A stretch of DNA of 64,000 nucleotides from Populus alba. Taxonomy: Eukaryota > Streptophyta > Magnoliopsida > Malpighiales > Salicaceae. Of the stretch, positions 1 through 12,262 are shown piece after piece. Location of the stretch: positions 6,145,501-6,209,500 of the forward strand of contig NC_133289.1 of NCBI RefSeq assembly GCF_005239225.2. The letters run 5' to 3'. The translations under genes were made by a program, and so were the position numbers. The notes below the pieces were generated by a model, which saw only the letters and a list, made by a program, of their open reading frames with translations, had not been told where the DNA came from and made no database searches. Position 1 is the stretch's first letter, and every line of letters begins with the position of its first letter.

Positions 1-3000
1 TTTTTTTTTTACTCTGTTAGAACCTGATTGTGTGTTGTTATTAAAGAACTTTGTAATTGAGACGTTGAGATCGATATCGGAATTAATAACATACGGAGAC
101 CAGCATGATTCGAACTATTTTGAGTAAGGCAGATGAATAAATTTATAATTTTCTGTTTCGATTGTTAGGTTTCGATGATTGTTTTGTGAATTCTATGTGT
201 CTTTCCTCGTGCTTTGTAGTTTTTTTATGGAAGGGCAAGTAATGGGGGAGTTTGTGAGGATACTTAAGGTGAGCGGAATTGTTTCCATTTCGCTTCAGTT
301 GCTGCAAACAATGAGCATTGTGATTCAGAACTTAAAATCCGAGCGCGCCATATGTAAGTTGGTTCTGGACAATGTTGGATTTGTTTAAAGAGGTTTGAGG
401 TGCTAGGTTTTTGTTTTTGTTTTGCAGATTATATGTTCAGTAATGAGCATATTAATTTTTTGATAACTTATACGTTTGATTTTCGGAATGAGGAGTTGTT
501 GTCATACTACATTTCTTTCTTAAGGTATGCTTTTTTTGTCATTGTTATGGTGGTAGTCAAATGTTTGTTATATCCTTGGTTTCATTGACTACGATTTTCA
601 AATGGCATGTTTTGTGGTTTGTGAAGGGCAATAAGTGGGAAGCTTGACAAGAATACAATTCCTTTGCTTGTGAAGACTCAAAATGTAGGTTTGTCTGTCT
701 TTTGTACTTTGTTTATATTGCATGATACGACTGTTTTAATTTTTTATTATAAATTTTAAAAGGTAGGGTGGTATTTTTTTTTTCAATTTTCCATGCACCA
801 ATGCTTGTGCCTGAAGTTTCAAATAATTCTGTATTTCAATAACAAATAATGATAAAGTTGAGATTTGACATTAGTCCATATTTTAAGAGGGCCATCACAT
901 AGCTTATTTGTGGCCTTATTGATGAGGATTATTCAGTCTGAATGACACTTTCAACAGTCCACTTGAACAGCACTACCTCGTTCTTTTGAGTATTACCTGC
1001 TGATGAGAAGTACTGAAACTGAGATTTTAGGACACCTGGTTGGTTGTTAGTGGTTCAAGCTGGCAAGAAATGCATGGCTTGCTGCTTAAACAGCAACAAA
1101 CCCTCAATTCCAAAATCGTGGGGGGTTTGCTGCCTAAACCACGCTTGTTACGTTAGTTCTACACCTTTATTCATTTAGTTTCTACTTGTCTATGTTAGAA
1201 ATCAAGCCATCTCTGTGCATGCTGTAGCTTATAGATATTTTCCTCTGCTGCCTTGTTCATGTAGGAAGAAGTTGTTTCTTTTCCACTGTATGTTGAGGCA
1301 ATACGGTTTGCTTCCCATGAAGAGAGTATGATTCGCACTGCAGTCCGTGCTCTGACACTCAATGTCTATCATGGTGAGTGGGTGTTATTCTATCCCTGCT
1401 CATATTGTTCCAATTGTTTTTCTCATAATGTTTTTTTGCAAGCTAAACAAGTTTTCTTCTATTTCCTCTTGGTTTTCAGTTGGAGATGAATCCGTGAATA
1501 GATTTGTTGCGAAGGCCCCTCATGCTGATTATTTTTCAAACTTGCTTACTTTTTTTCAGAAGCAGTGCATCTATCTAAATGGAATGGTCTCTGAAACTCT
1601 AAAGTAAGAGTATGATAATTAAAACTTTATATGACAGTGAGTTGAAAGTTCTCGCTCCTAAATATTGTCTTTTTGTTGCTGAGACAGAAACCCAGACTCA
1701 GATACAACCACTGCGATTCTTAATGTTGTGGATGAAATTGAGGACAATCTCTACTATATTAGTGATGTTATTTCTGCGGGGATTCCAGAAGTTGGGAGGT
1801 TAATAACAGTCAACATTTTGCAAATTTTGATATTTCCTTTGCTTCTTCCATCTTTGCAGTTGGATGTTGTTAATGTATGAACTTGCTCTTGTTTCATGCT
1901 TACATTCATTCCTTAATCCTTCCCTTTGAGCTCAAGGGCTTTTAACAGTTTGTTGATGCACTTTATGATTATGTTATACAAATTTTTCTTACTTAACCTC
2001 TGATAGCTTGTGAATTCAGGATATTCAGATTGGTGCTATCACTTCTCTATATTTGCTCTGTTGCATCTTACGCATAGTTAAAATCAAAGACTTGGCAAAT
2101 ACCATTGCTGCCTCTCTTTTCTGTCCACCTGAGGCTTTTGTTCCAGATTCTGAGACTAAACTCAATGGTCATGCGCCTGATCATGGGCATGAAATCCAAC
2201 GGACAGAAAATAAGAACGTGATTGAGGTGGATGGATGTTCAAAAAAAATCTTGCCGAGCTTGTCTAGTTCTTCACTCATTCACCCTGAAGATATTATCTC
2301 AAAAGGTGTTTCTCGTTTAACTTTGAGGTAAAAGTTTCTAAATTCTGAAATACTAAGTCTCTTTGCACTTTTCCATCTCTTCACTCAAAGTCCAATTTTA
2401 GTCTACACTTTGTTTTTTGGCTCTATGAAGTGACAATAATATCTTCTTTCCTTAACTGACTATCTCACTGAGAACTGGCTGCCTTCTATATGCTGCTTCT
2501 TGACTTGAACAGAACCTTCTGATTTATTAGCTTTCTAATTTTTCAGCTTCTGTTTGCTATCCCTTCTAATTTTATCTCTATCTTTGTAATACTTCCAGGG
2601 ATGCTTTACTTTCATATATTACAGCTGGAGATGATCTTCAAGTTTTGAGTTCTTTGAGCATGTTGGCTACATTGTTGCAAACAAAAGGTTTTCTTCTTAG
2701 AATTATTCAGCTTCTGTTGCTACTGATTTCTATTGCTGTTATCTTATTGGTATCTCTTTGAGTAGAATTAGATGAAACAATGCTAGATGCTCTTGGAATC
2801 CTACCCCAGCGCAAGCAACACAAGAAACTCTTGCAGGTAAGTTGTAGATATATTTTCCCCTTCAATTTTGGTAAATGTGGTGGAATTACTTTTTTTTTTT
2901 TGTGTTTTTAATTTCTCTTCATTACTGGTAAACAATATTCATCTCATATTCCTTGCTGCTAAATTGTGAATTCAATTATGGTTATTAGCTAGATGTTATC

Positions 3001-6000
3001 AACAACTTTCAATGATTAACTTTTAGCAGCTCTAAGATAGCTCTGTATTTGTTAAGATAGCATGGATTTTAATTGTATCTAATACCATGGCTTTCAAGAT
3101 CTTGTTGTTGTTAATCTAAACTAATATTTGTTAAGATAGCATGGATTTTAATAGGTTATATGTTGATTGGTTAAGGAAGTGAAACTTAATCAGTTTTCCT
3201 CCTCTCTGCAGCAAGCATTGGTTGGTGAGGACTCGAGGGAAGATCAACTTTTTTCATCAGGAAGGAACTTTATAAGAGATGGATTTAGTTGTGAGCTCAA
3301 TGGCTATCTACAAAATCTCAAGGTAATGATTTCATTCCCTTTTCTCTCCATCAAAAGAAATATTAGCAATGGTGGATCTTGTGCAATGGGAACTAGGAAA
3401 AAAATGGAATCTTGGTTATATTGAAATCATGTATCGGTATTGGTGCAATATGTGAAGGATTATAGTATTCAATTAGGAGTTGATATTGATTGCTTATAAG
3501 ATTATAAATTAAAATTTAATTTAGTTGCAGGGCAGAAGGTTACATTTGCATCTGTTCGAATTAGTGCAGCTGGTATTGTATTGTGCTGCTGTTGTACCCT
3601 GCTTTTTTTTTTTTAATTATTTTTTTTTGAGGAAAAATTAGGGTTTTATTGTACAGAGTAGCCTCAGGTTGATTCAACCACTCCGATCTATCATCATCAT
3701 CATCATCATCATCTATACCTAGATGTACAATGTCCCTCTTCTCTGTGGAATCAAACTGTTTCACTACTTATATATCCATGCTCAGCAACTATTCTTTTGT
3801 GAAGCAGTTATAATTGAAAATTTCATTTACTTTGATTTCTTACACTTCTTCTGTAAAGTTTATCCTTTTCTAATATTCTTATTACTTCCTATCTTATTTT
3901 TTGGGAAAAAATCCTTTCATTTCCACATGTTGATTTTTTTATCTTCTATTTCTTTAAATAATATATAACAGGAGCAGTATGGGGTAGCATGCTCTTCCTT
4001 GGAGGTGGGAACAAGCCCCTCTGTACATAGATTTCAGGTACAATTTTCTTTTTGGAGTCAAATGTGAGCTCTTTTAATGAATCTGTGGCCTATCAATCTG
4101 AATATCTTATGGGTTAGAAATTTCTTTTTTATTGGTCCACACTATGGTTGACTGAGGCAGCAAGAAGAAACAGGAAAAAAGTACAATTTTATACCTTTCT
4201 TTTTGGAAAAATTATGATGTTGGAAATTATGTCCTGAAAGCTTCTATTGTTCATACATGGACTGTACCACAAGCCGCATGTAACAAGTTGAAGTTCCTCT
4301 TACATAGCAGATGGGAATTATGCTTGCTTTTTATTCTTTGTTGAACATTGTTTATTCTAAGGAAAATTGATATGGTTCAAATTCCATTTGGTTACAAAAC
4401 GTTAACGAGTTTTTCTTTTGGAAGCTGTGCTGTATGTGCTTGATGCTTGATCGGTCATGAAATGTGTTGTGCAGGTGCTAGATGCACTGGTTAGTCTTTT
4501 TTGCCGGTCTAATATATCCCCAGAGACATTGTGGGATGGTGGTTGGCTTTTGCGTCAGCTACTTCTCTATAGTGAGGCAGGATTCAATAACCAGCATCTT
4601 GAATTACTGAGAGTAAGTTATACCCCACAGTAGATTGTTTGAATAATGTGTCAATACATGATGACTACAACAGGTGCCAAATGCTGCTCCTAGTTATGAG
4701 AGTGCAACATGATGGGACCTTAAATATTTGTTACTTGCAGCCATTATATGAAACTATGGTTTTATGCTACCGAGTTTCATGATGCATGTCTTACATTTGT
4801 GGCTGTTGTTTTGTTTCTTTGGATGATCTAGTAATATGATTATTTAATACCATTATTTTGTAATGATTCATTAGACTTCTCGTACACAGGATTCATATAA
4901 GAATTGCACTTATGCTCTTCTTGAGGAGGCCAGAGGTAATTGGCCCGATCTACTTGTAACAGTCTTACGTGATGAATGGAAAAGGTGCAAAAGAGGTATT
5001 TGGTGGAACTCTTAAAATTACAAATGACTTGTTTGTCTAAGTGATTGACTGATGTATTTGACAAATAAATTTTGCTCTTGTAGCAATGGAAGCTCCATCT
5101 CCCCAGAGAGAGCCAGAGTGCATGCTCTTGCCATTAGACAAGCCCTCTTTTGATGGTAAAGCTATTGCTCAATAGATGCTCTTTTGGATGTTCTTCTCCC
5201 ATGCATTACAGGGTTGTGGGCCTGTTAAAAAATATTCACTCAATTTTCCTATTTTACTTGTAGATGTTCTTCCCAACAAATCATCATTTGTTGCTGGTGA
5301 AAGAATGTGCAAGGTGGTGAAGGTTCGTGTTCGCATTTGCATTCTTTCTCATTCATCTATTTTTTATCTTCCAAGTAGATAAAGCTTAAGATTAAAATCG
5401 ATAATGTGTCCTGATTTCATAGTTTCAATGAACTTAAAGATACACTCTGTATGTACACATGCATTCACAACCAGTGTATTCAACTCTTGTAGGGATTCTG
5501 CTGTGTTTCTTTCTGTATTATTGCAGTTTCTAATTTCTGTTTTTTTTCACCTATTTCCATTTCAGGTATTTGTACTTCTTCATCAACTTCAAATTTTCTT
5601 CCTTGGTAGGGCTTTACCTGAGCAGCCTCCTACTTGTCCTCCAAGTGATATCCCGGAAAATTCCCGTGCAAGAAATGCTGGCCTGGATGTTTCAGGTCCA
5701 AAACTAGGCTCTGAGTTGAGACTAGGTCAGTTTTCTATCTTGTCCTTGATATGATAAATTGATGATGACGAAACATTGACGACAATGATGGTGAGGGTAT
5801 ATAATACGATGATGGTGCATGTGTGAGTTCATGCGGGTTGTGTTGCTTGTATGATTATTGGCTAGATAAATGGTAATTCAGCATATATGACCTGTTGCTT
5901 CTAACTTCTAAAGTATGGCTTTATTTTCTTGGAAATTTGTTGTGAGAGTCATGTTATTAAATTTTTCTTGGTTAAATCTCTCTGGTCACTGCCGTATGCA

Positions 6001-6779
6001 GTTGATGCCGTGCCTTGTAGGATTGTATTTGAGAGGGGTAAGGAACACCATTTTTGCGTTTTAGCAATCTCTGTGGGTGCATCCGGGTGGATCCTACTTG
6101 CAGAAGAACTACCCTTGAAGAAACATTATGGAATCATCCGTGTTGTTGCTCCTTTAGCAAGTTCCGATGTATGTATGGATTTGTTGTGCCTTCTAGTGCT
6201 TAATATTGCTTCCTTGGATAAAAATTATTGATTATTATTTTTTTGTTTTTTATAGCTAGGCATGTATGCACAAACACATTTTCTTCTATACATAATTAAA
6301 TGTAGCACATATTTCACAGAGCATGCACAACTCGATAATATGACCTACACATTTTCTTCTAATATTCTCACTGTCCTATATGTTTGGCCTTGGTTGAATG
6401 ATTATAATTTCACAATTGCTTCATCTTTCTTGATTTGTGTCTTCAGCCTACAATTGATCAGAAGCATTCAAGATGGGTACACTTGCGAATCCGTCCATCT
6501 ACTTTACCCTTTTTGGACCCTGCTAAACTCAATACTCATGGAAAGGCTAAGACAAAAGCTCCGGTGGATGGGAGATGGACCTTAGCATTCATGGATGATG
6601 AATCTTGCAAGTCTGCTTTTTCTATGATTCTTGAGGAGATTGATCTGCAAAGCAAAGAAGTCGAGAAAAGTCTCAAACCATTGCTCAACCATGAAGGAGC
6701 TATAGATGTTCTGGACACTTCTCCACATCGTCCTGATGATGCTTCCTCATCAACTGCAACACCTTCTAATTCATTGTAA
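1..6779 (+). CDS. TT9: TT9/GFS9-like protein (CLEC16A-like family), 5' partial
   Basis: Exons read by eye: (about 21)-123, 220-353, 428-524, 627-684, 1265-1373, 1480-1603, 1688-1874, 2020-2327, 2599-2687, 2763-2836, 3212-3322, 3972-4037, 4475-4612, 4890-4995, 5084-5155, 5264-5322, 5566-5725, 6002-6168, 6447-6779 (TAA 6777-6779). All introns are GT-AG and every junction keeps phase, giving about 797 codons after the first partial exon. The early part contains [23 protein letters not shown] and [16 protein letters not shown], characteristic of the FPL domain of the CLEC16A/TT9 family. In Arabidopsis this is a peripheral Golgi-associated protein needed for vacuolar trafficking and flavonoid accumulation in seed coat. 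The C-terminal exon ends in a Ser/Thr-rich tail. The start codon and roughly the first 30-50 residues lie left of the window; the left limit of the first exon is uncertain. Confidence 0.9.
3047..3152. repeat. 27-bp direct repeat in TT9 intron
   Basis: A 27-bp sequence containing TTAAGATAGCATGGATTT occurs at 3047-3073 and again at 3126-3152, within the intron between the exons ending at 2836 and starting at 3212. It is a local duplication with no visible coding effect. Confidence 0.8.
3689..3714. repeat. ATC trinucleotide microsatellite
   Basis: About eight ATC units lie inside the TT9 intron 3323-3971. On the minus strand the run would read as poly-Asp, which creates a spurious open frame. 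Confidence 0.9.
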
Positions 6780-9700
6780 GTTTCTACTTGGTTTGAGTTC
6801 TGAGCAATAGTTTGCTTTATGCTTTGGGTGGGAAAATATTATGCCTTCTCACCCTTCCATATATGTTTATATGGAAACAGTAGATATACCCAACAACATA
6901 GATTAGCACCCCAATTTAGCTGTTAATTGTATACAAGCTCCCTTTGCCCTGCTTTGTTGTTGCTCTAGTTGGCCTTTTTTCCGCATTCTTTAGCCTCTAA
7001 CCCTAGCCTTCTCTATTCTTTTTCCTAATTTTGTATTGTATTACATTAATGTATATCTGAGGCAATTTGATAGTAAAAGCTTCATGTTTATTGATATTTA
7101 GAACGCGTGTTACAACTTTATCAAATTTCTGAATGTTTAACCTAAAGCTTCCTTGATTCTGTGGGTGTTAACCTTATCCTTCCTCCACAACTGACTGTTC
7201 TTAATACAGTCATTGTGCTCCTTGCATGCATTGATTAGCTAGGTACAGAACACAGTAGATTGATGTTTGAACTAGCAGCTCAAACTTGATTTGAGCTTGA
7301 GACAACAGTTACAGGCAGGGTTGGCTCACAACAAAGTCTAGGAAAACTTGACTGGCTTGAATAAAAATAGTTGAGTCGCCGTGAGCTGAGCTCAATCCAG
7401 AAACTGAGTCTCAGGTGACTGAGAGCATTATATAAGACAAAAATTGAAATAGATAAATAAGTACCAAAAAATTAATACAGAAGGTTTCTTGCTTGCTATA
7501 CTGATCTGATCGAGCTCATTCTCGCTAATAATTGATTTAAGCCATACTTTTCCCTTTAATTTAATAAAAACCAAGCCCCACAATTTACTGAATAGAAAAC
7601 AAGGAGTAAGGTAATCGGTGGCCAAAATGCATGACTGTTAATACCAGAAGGGAAGTGAAAAGGAAGATGGAATTTGCAAAGAGAATTGCTGCGAAGCTGC
7701 AGGTTTTACATAATCTTCATTATTCATTCATAAGTGTTCTCTGCAAGTTCAAGCAGCTGAAGGTTTCATTCTTTTCTCACTTTATCATGTTGGTACCCTT
7801 TTGCAATTATAATTTAGCAGTAACAGAACCAATGCTTTCCTATTCATTCTTTGTTTTTAGAGGACCACCGATTTGATTTTCCAGAAATAATTATGGCCGT
7901 GGAGTTCGGGTTTACATCCCTTTTTTTCAGCTCTCTCTCTCCCCTTTCACTTTCTGGGATGGCTTTTGGCGGGGTTCCATTCTTTTGCTGATCTATATGT
8001 GGCCATGTATTATTTTCAAGTCCCTGTCAGCATTCCTGGTCTTGAACATTAAAGGGTGAATCACTCTCACCGTCCAGGTAAAGCTGTCTTCTTGTGATTG
8101 CTGTGTGCATGTGGTGACGATTCGCATTAATGGACAATTTTCAACGACCTAGTATTTTGTTACTTGGTGTTCTTTACACAAACTAATGTGCCTCTATATT
8201 GAGTGGGCCCAGGGTTTCATGCCTTGTATGATAGAAATTGACATGCTTAAATCATTGAAGAATGCTGATTTCACCGAAACTCCCCCCCGAAATCACCTCT
8301 CGGAACTCCCATCCATTGAATGGGCGGCTCCTGCAGGTAGATCTCACAAATCACTTTGTGGTGGGTTCTTGAGATGGTGGTTTCAGTAAGAATCTTGGGG
8401 CAAAATTAGCATTAGGCATCTCTGGATTTCAAGCGTTTTGATTGAAGAAAACGCCGAAGCTTCACTGAGAATCTGTATCGAACTTTTGAGGTTGGAGCTA
8501 CAAATTAGAAATCCTTCAGATCTATAAACGAGCTCAGAAATGGTTTTCCACAGGATTAGGAGGGTCTTAGAGGGAACATATTTCTTTAGCAAAATCATCA
8601 TGAATTGACGGTGTTTAAAGCATGCCAACAATTTAAATTCAAAGATTCTCGTCCATTTGTTTCCCCTTGGTCTCTTGTTTTTTTGACAGGCGTAATAAGC
8701 ATTTCTGCTTATTTAGCAAATGCATTTTCCCAGTTGGGACCTCGGATTCTTGAATATTCAGAATTTAGCATTCCAAATATCACAATTTCTGTTCAAATTC
8801 GGTCTCAAGGGAAGGAAATCCTAGTTCCATGAGGCTTGGGCGGAAGGAACGGTGGTTGATTCATTCGGAGCCGGAGGAAAGTTTGTTTCCTAGTCATTTA
8901 CCGGGGCGGGAAAGACCCCTAAATGGCTTCGTCATTTACACCCAACTGGAGAAATACCTGTGCAGAACTTCCTGCATCCATTACCAACCCCCTTTTTATT
9001 TTTATTATTATGGTGGAAGGTGGACAAGCAAAGATAAAGACACCACCAATCAAGTCTCATGAAGTACTGTAATGGAGGATGTTAAAAATCGAAAAACTTG
9101 TCTAAATGCAATGGCAAGGACCTAGTGTCCATCATCACTCCCCAATCCTTCTTTAATTAATACGCTAGGACACTTGATAGCTTTTCTAAAGCAGTGCTCA
9201 TCTGAATTTTAAAATGCACAGTAACAAAAAAGCATATAAAGATGAAATTATTGTATGTTCTATCATGGGAAGGCAGACCCCACTTCCGCCGTTCGATGCA
9301 ATTATACCTTCGCTTATTATTACGGGTCCTTTAGGTCAAAATAATGATGCTACTTAGCTTAAAGAAAATAAATTTCTTGAGCAGAAAGTGTTGTGTTTGG
9401 CTTGTAGTGGAGGGGGGGGCTTCTTTTTGTGTGAAGCCAATCGTGTTTGAGAATGAAATATTTGATTACATGGAAGGATTGTTCATTATTGTTTCAGTCA
9501 AAAGAGTGGATGAATTGGAAATTAAAAACAATCATAATTAGGATAACATCTTTAATTACGAAGACTTTCTCAAGAAGTGAGTGAGTGAGTGAGTTCCACA
9601 TCTTCCATGCTAAAAACCTCCCACTTTATGCTTAATCTTACACTATGAGATGTATGTAGTAAGCTGTTTAGGTTCTCAAGGTGTCAATCTCTCATCATTG

Positions 9701-10585
9701 CTCAGGCAATATGGTCTCTCCTTTTCCTTTCTTTTGCTTCATTATTATCTCATTATGATTAATTAAGTTTGTAATGAGGAATGGATCATTGCATGGCGTT
9801 TTATATGGAGCAATAACTGTTGGGTGCTGAGAATACAGCTCAAGTTGAATGTCTCTACTGCATGATAAGCTTGTATTAAGAGAATTAATTAAATGTTAAT
9901 GTAGTCTAGTGCACTCTCCTACAAAAATTAACTAGAGGGCAGGATTCGGGTTGATGGTATTGTGCCTTCATTAGTAACTACAACAGAACAGAAAAAAAAA
10001 ACCTGTCTTGCAAGAAGATTTAATAGAATGTCAAGTGCCATAGTGACTTGCTCCCAAGAACTGGTTCAAAGATTTCTCATTGGAGGAATCCTACTCTTTG
10101 CCTCTGTTGGCCCAGCAAAAGTATGGAAGAGCTCATCTAAATCCTAACCTTAGCCTTTAAAATCTTCAGTTTTATACTAGTCTGTTGATGCATATAATAC
10201 AGGTAACATTTGCTAGGGTGGAGGAGTTGTGTCAGGGAGAGAGTATCCTTTCAAACCAGCTTGAAGTTTGAATTGTGAGAAATGTTTTAGAGATAAAGTA
10301 ACCCATGTTAAATGCCATAAATCAGCCACAGTTTTGCGTATCCAGGGACTCTGGTGAAAAACGCAACCCTGGACTCAAACATCCCTGCACAATGACATGG
10401 TTGCTGTCAAGCTATGGAACTCAGATGATGGTAATGAAATGAATCTCGAAGATGTAGCAGGAAAGGCAGAAGGGGAAAAAAAAAGAAACAGAACACATCC
10501 TATTATGAAAATTAGCAGTTACACAGGGACATTGTGATCCAATGTCATTTGGTGATGGATTTTACAGAAGAGACTAGCTAGCCAG
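6780..10585. other. Convergent intergenic region, TT9 3' flank to SMXL5 3' flank
   Basis: This 3.8 kb stretch separates the ends of two convergent genes and must contain both 3' untranslated regions. Short open frames occur (for example 7631-7876, 8186-8389, 9344-9541, 9962-10147), but none resembles a protein I know and none has a convincing exon structure. No RNA gene was recognised. Confidence 0.6.
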
Positions 10586-12217
10586 TCAGTCCGTGAAAGA
10601 AACCTGGATTTTCTTAGGGAGACATGTACCCATGAAACCATCCTCAAAAACTCTATCACTTGTAAACCCAAAACAAAGCCTAACACCTATACCTTCTTCT
10701 TTACCTCCCAATTTAACTGTTTTCAGGCTTGTTTGAAAGATGTCTTTTAGCCATTTCTCAAACTGACTATTCACAAAAGTACCTGACCCTTCTAATACCT
10801 CCCCTAATACCCTCTCTTCAATGCTAAAGTATACCCCGTTTTGATCCCCAAAAACCTCATCAAAATTTCTCTTGATCTTGGACGACAAAACCCCTGTCAT
10901 TTCTCTATCACGACCTTGATTTCGATCGAATACAAAACGGTTCTTGATCATATCAAGAATCCCTTTTGGACTAAGGTGATCGGATGAGGTCTCACGAGTC
11001 AGATCACTTGAAATGGGGCTGAATTCCCCCGGTGTTCCCTTGCTTTCATCGTCTTCATCGGCCTTCAGGTTGAGATCGAGGGTGTTGAAACTTGACTGTC
11101 TTGAGAAGTTTTTCTTCTTGTTTCCATTTTCATCAGAAAACCAATATGCATTTTCCTTTTCATTGACTCTTGGAGAATTAGCCTTGCTTGAAATCTCCCA
11201 CTCAGCTTTTCTCTTGTGGTCATTGTTGGGTGTTCCAAAACTAGCAGTTCTTGTTTCATTCACCTTCAGTGTCATCTTGATAACAGAATCATTCATCTTC
11301 CTGTCTTCATAGTCGGTGGAGTCACCCTTGGACAAGATAAATATTACTTGGCTGCCATTTCCCTCTCTTTTAATACTTGATTCTCCAAATCTTTCAGTTT
11401 CAAATCCATCAGCAAGGAATTTCAAGAACTGTATATCAGCCAAATCTACATCTTCCACAAAAACTGCAAGTTTTTCTTGGTTTCTTAAGGTTCTTGCAAG
11501 CATTTCAGAATATGAGGTCACCTCATTATCTCTTTTCCTCATGTTCAAGTGTAGCAACAAATCAGCAGAGCCTAATACAGACTCCGAAATTGCAAGTGCC
11601 AATCTTCTTTTTCCAAGAGTGTCATTCCCTTGAATCAGTAACCAAGTGTCTTTTTCAGCTGACCTGGATTCAACCAAAGCATCCACTATTGAAGGAATAA
11701 TTTCAGACTGCCAAGGGACATTCTGTTTCAGTAGTTTGCACAAATGATCACTTCTCCCTTTTTCCAGTTTGCCTATATCAGAGAACAAAGAATTACCAAG
11801 AGCAAGGGTGATCTTTACTTCCTTGCCTTCAGAATTCTTTAGAGAATCCAAGTTTGGTTCCTCTGGTTCATTCTTTTGAAAATCATTAACAAAGTTGAAC
11901 TCAATATGGCATGATTGCTGTCTTCTAAATTTAGGCACATTACTGGAGCTGTAGTTAGGTTTCAAAGCTGAATCGGCAAAGGAGATTGAATTTGAATCCG
12001 GGAAGAAGCTGTTTTGGCTTGGCCACCAAGGATATGATGAAGCAAATGAGTAGTTTTTTCCAAGCATGCTTTGATTGTTGAATAAAGTAGAATTCAAATT
12101 GCTTTGCCTTCCTTGGTGGTGTAGGCTGTGGCACAATCTGTTCCATTTTCTCCTCAACTCAACCAATTCATCCTGAAAATTTAACTAAAGGTTTTAAATA
12201 GATCATCCAGTTGATAC

Positions 12218-12262
<45 letters not shown>

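Noticed and set aside
3561..3764. Minus-strand open frame with a poly-Asp run
   Set aside because: It arises from the ATC microsatellite in a TT9 intron and has no conserved part.
5755..5830. C/D-box snoRNA candidate in a TT9 intron (TGATGATGA motifs)
   Set aside because: The repeated GATGATG is low-complexity, and no correctly placed D box or terminal stem was found.
7631..7876. Open frame starting in a basic segment downstream of TT9
   Set aside because: The basic start looked like a possible exon, but TT9 ends cleanly at 6779 and the rest of this frame has no protein-like pattern.
11013..11700. Plus-strand open frames of about 100 residues
   Set aside because: They lie antisense inside SMXL5 exon 3, are Ser/Leu-rich, and match no protein family; they are shadows of the coding strand.
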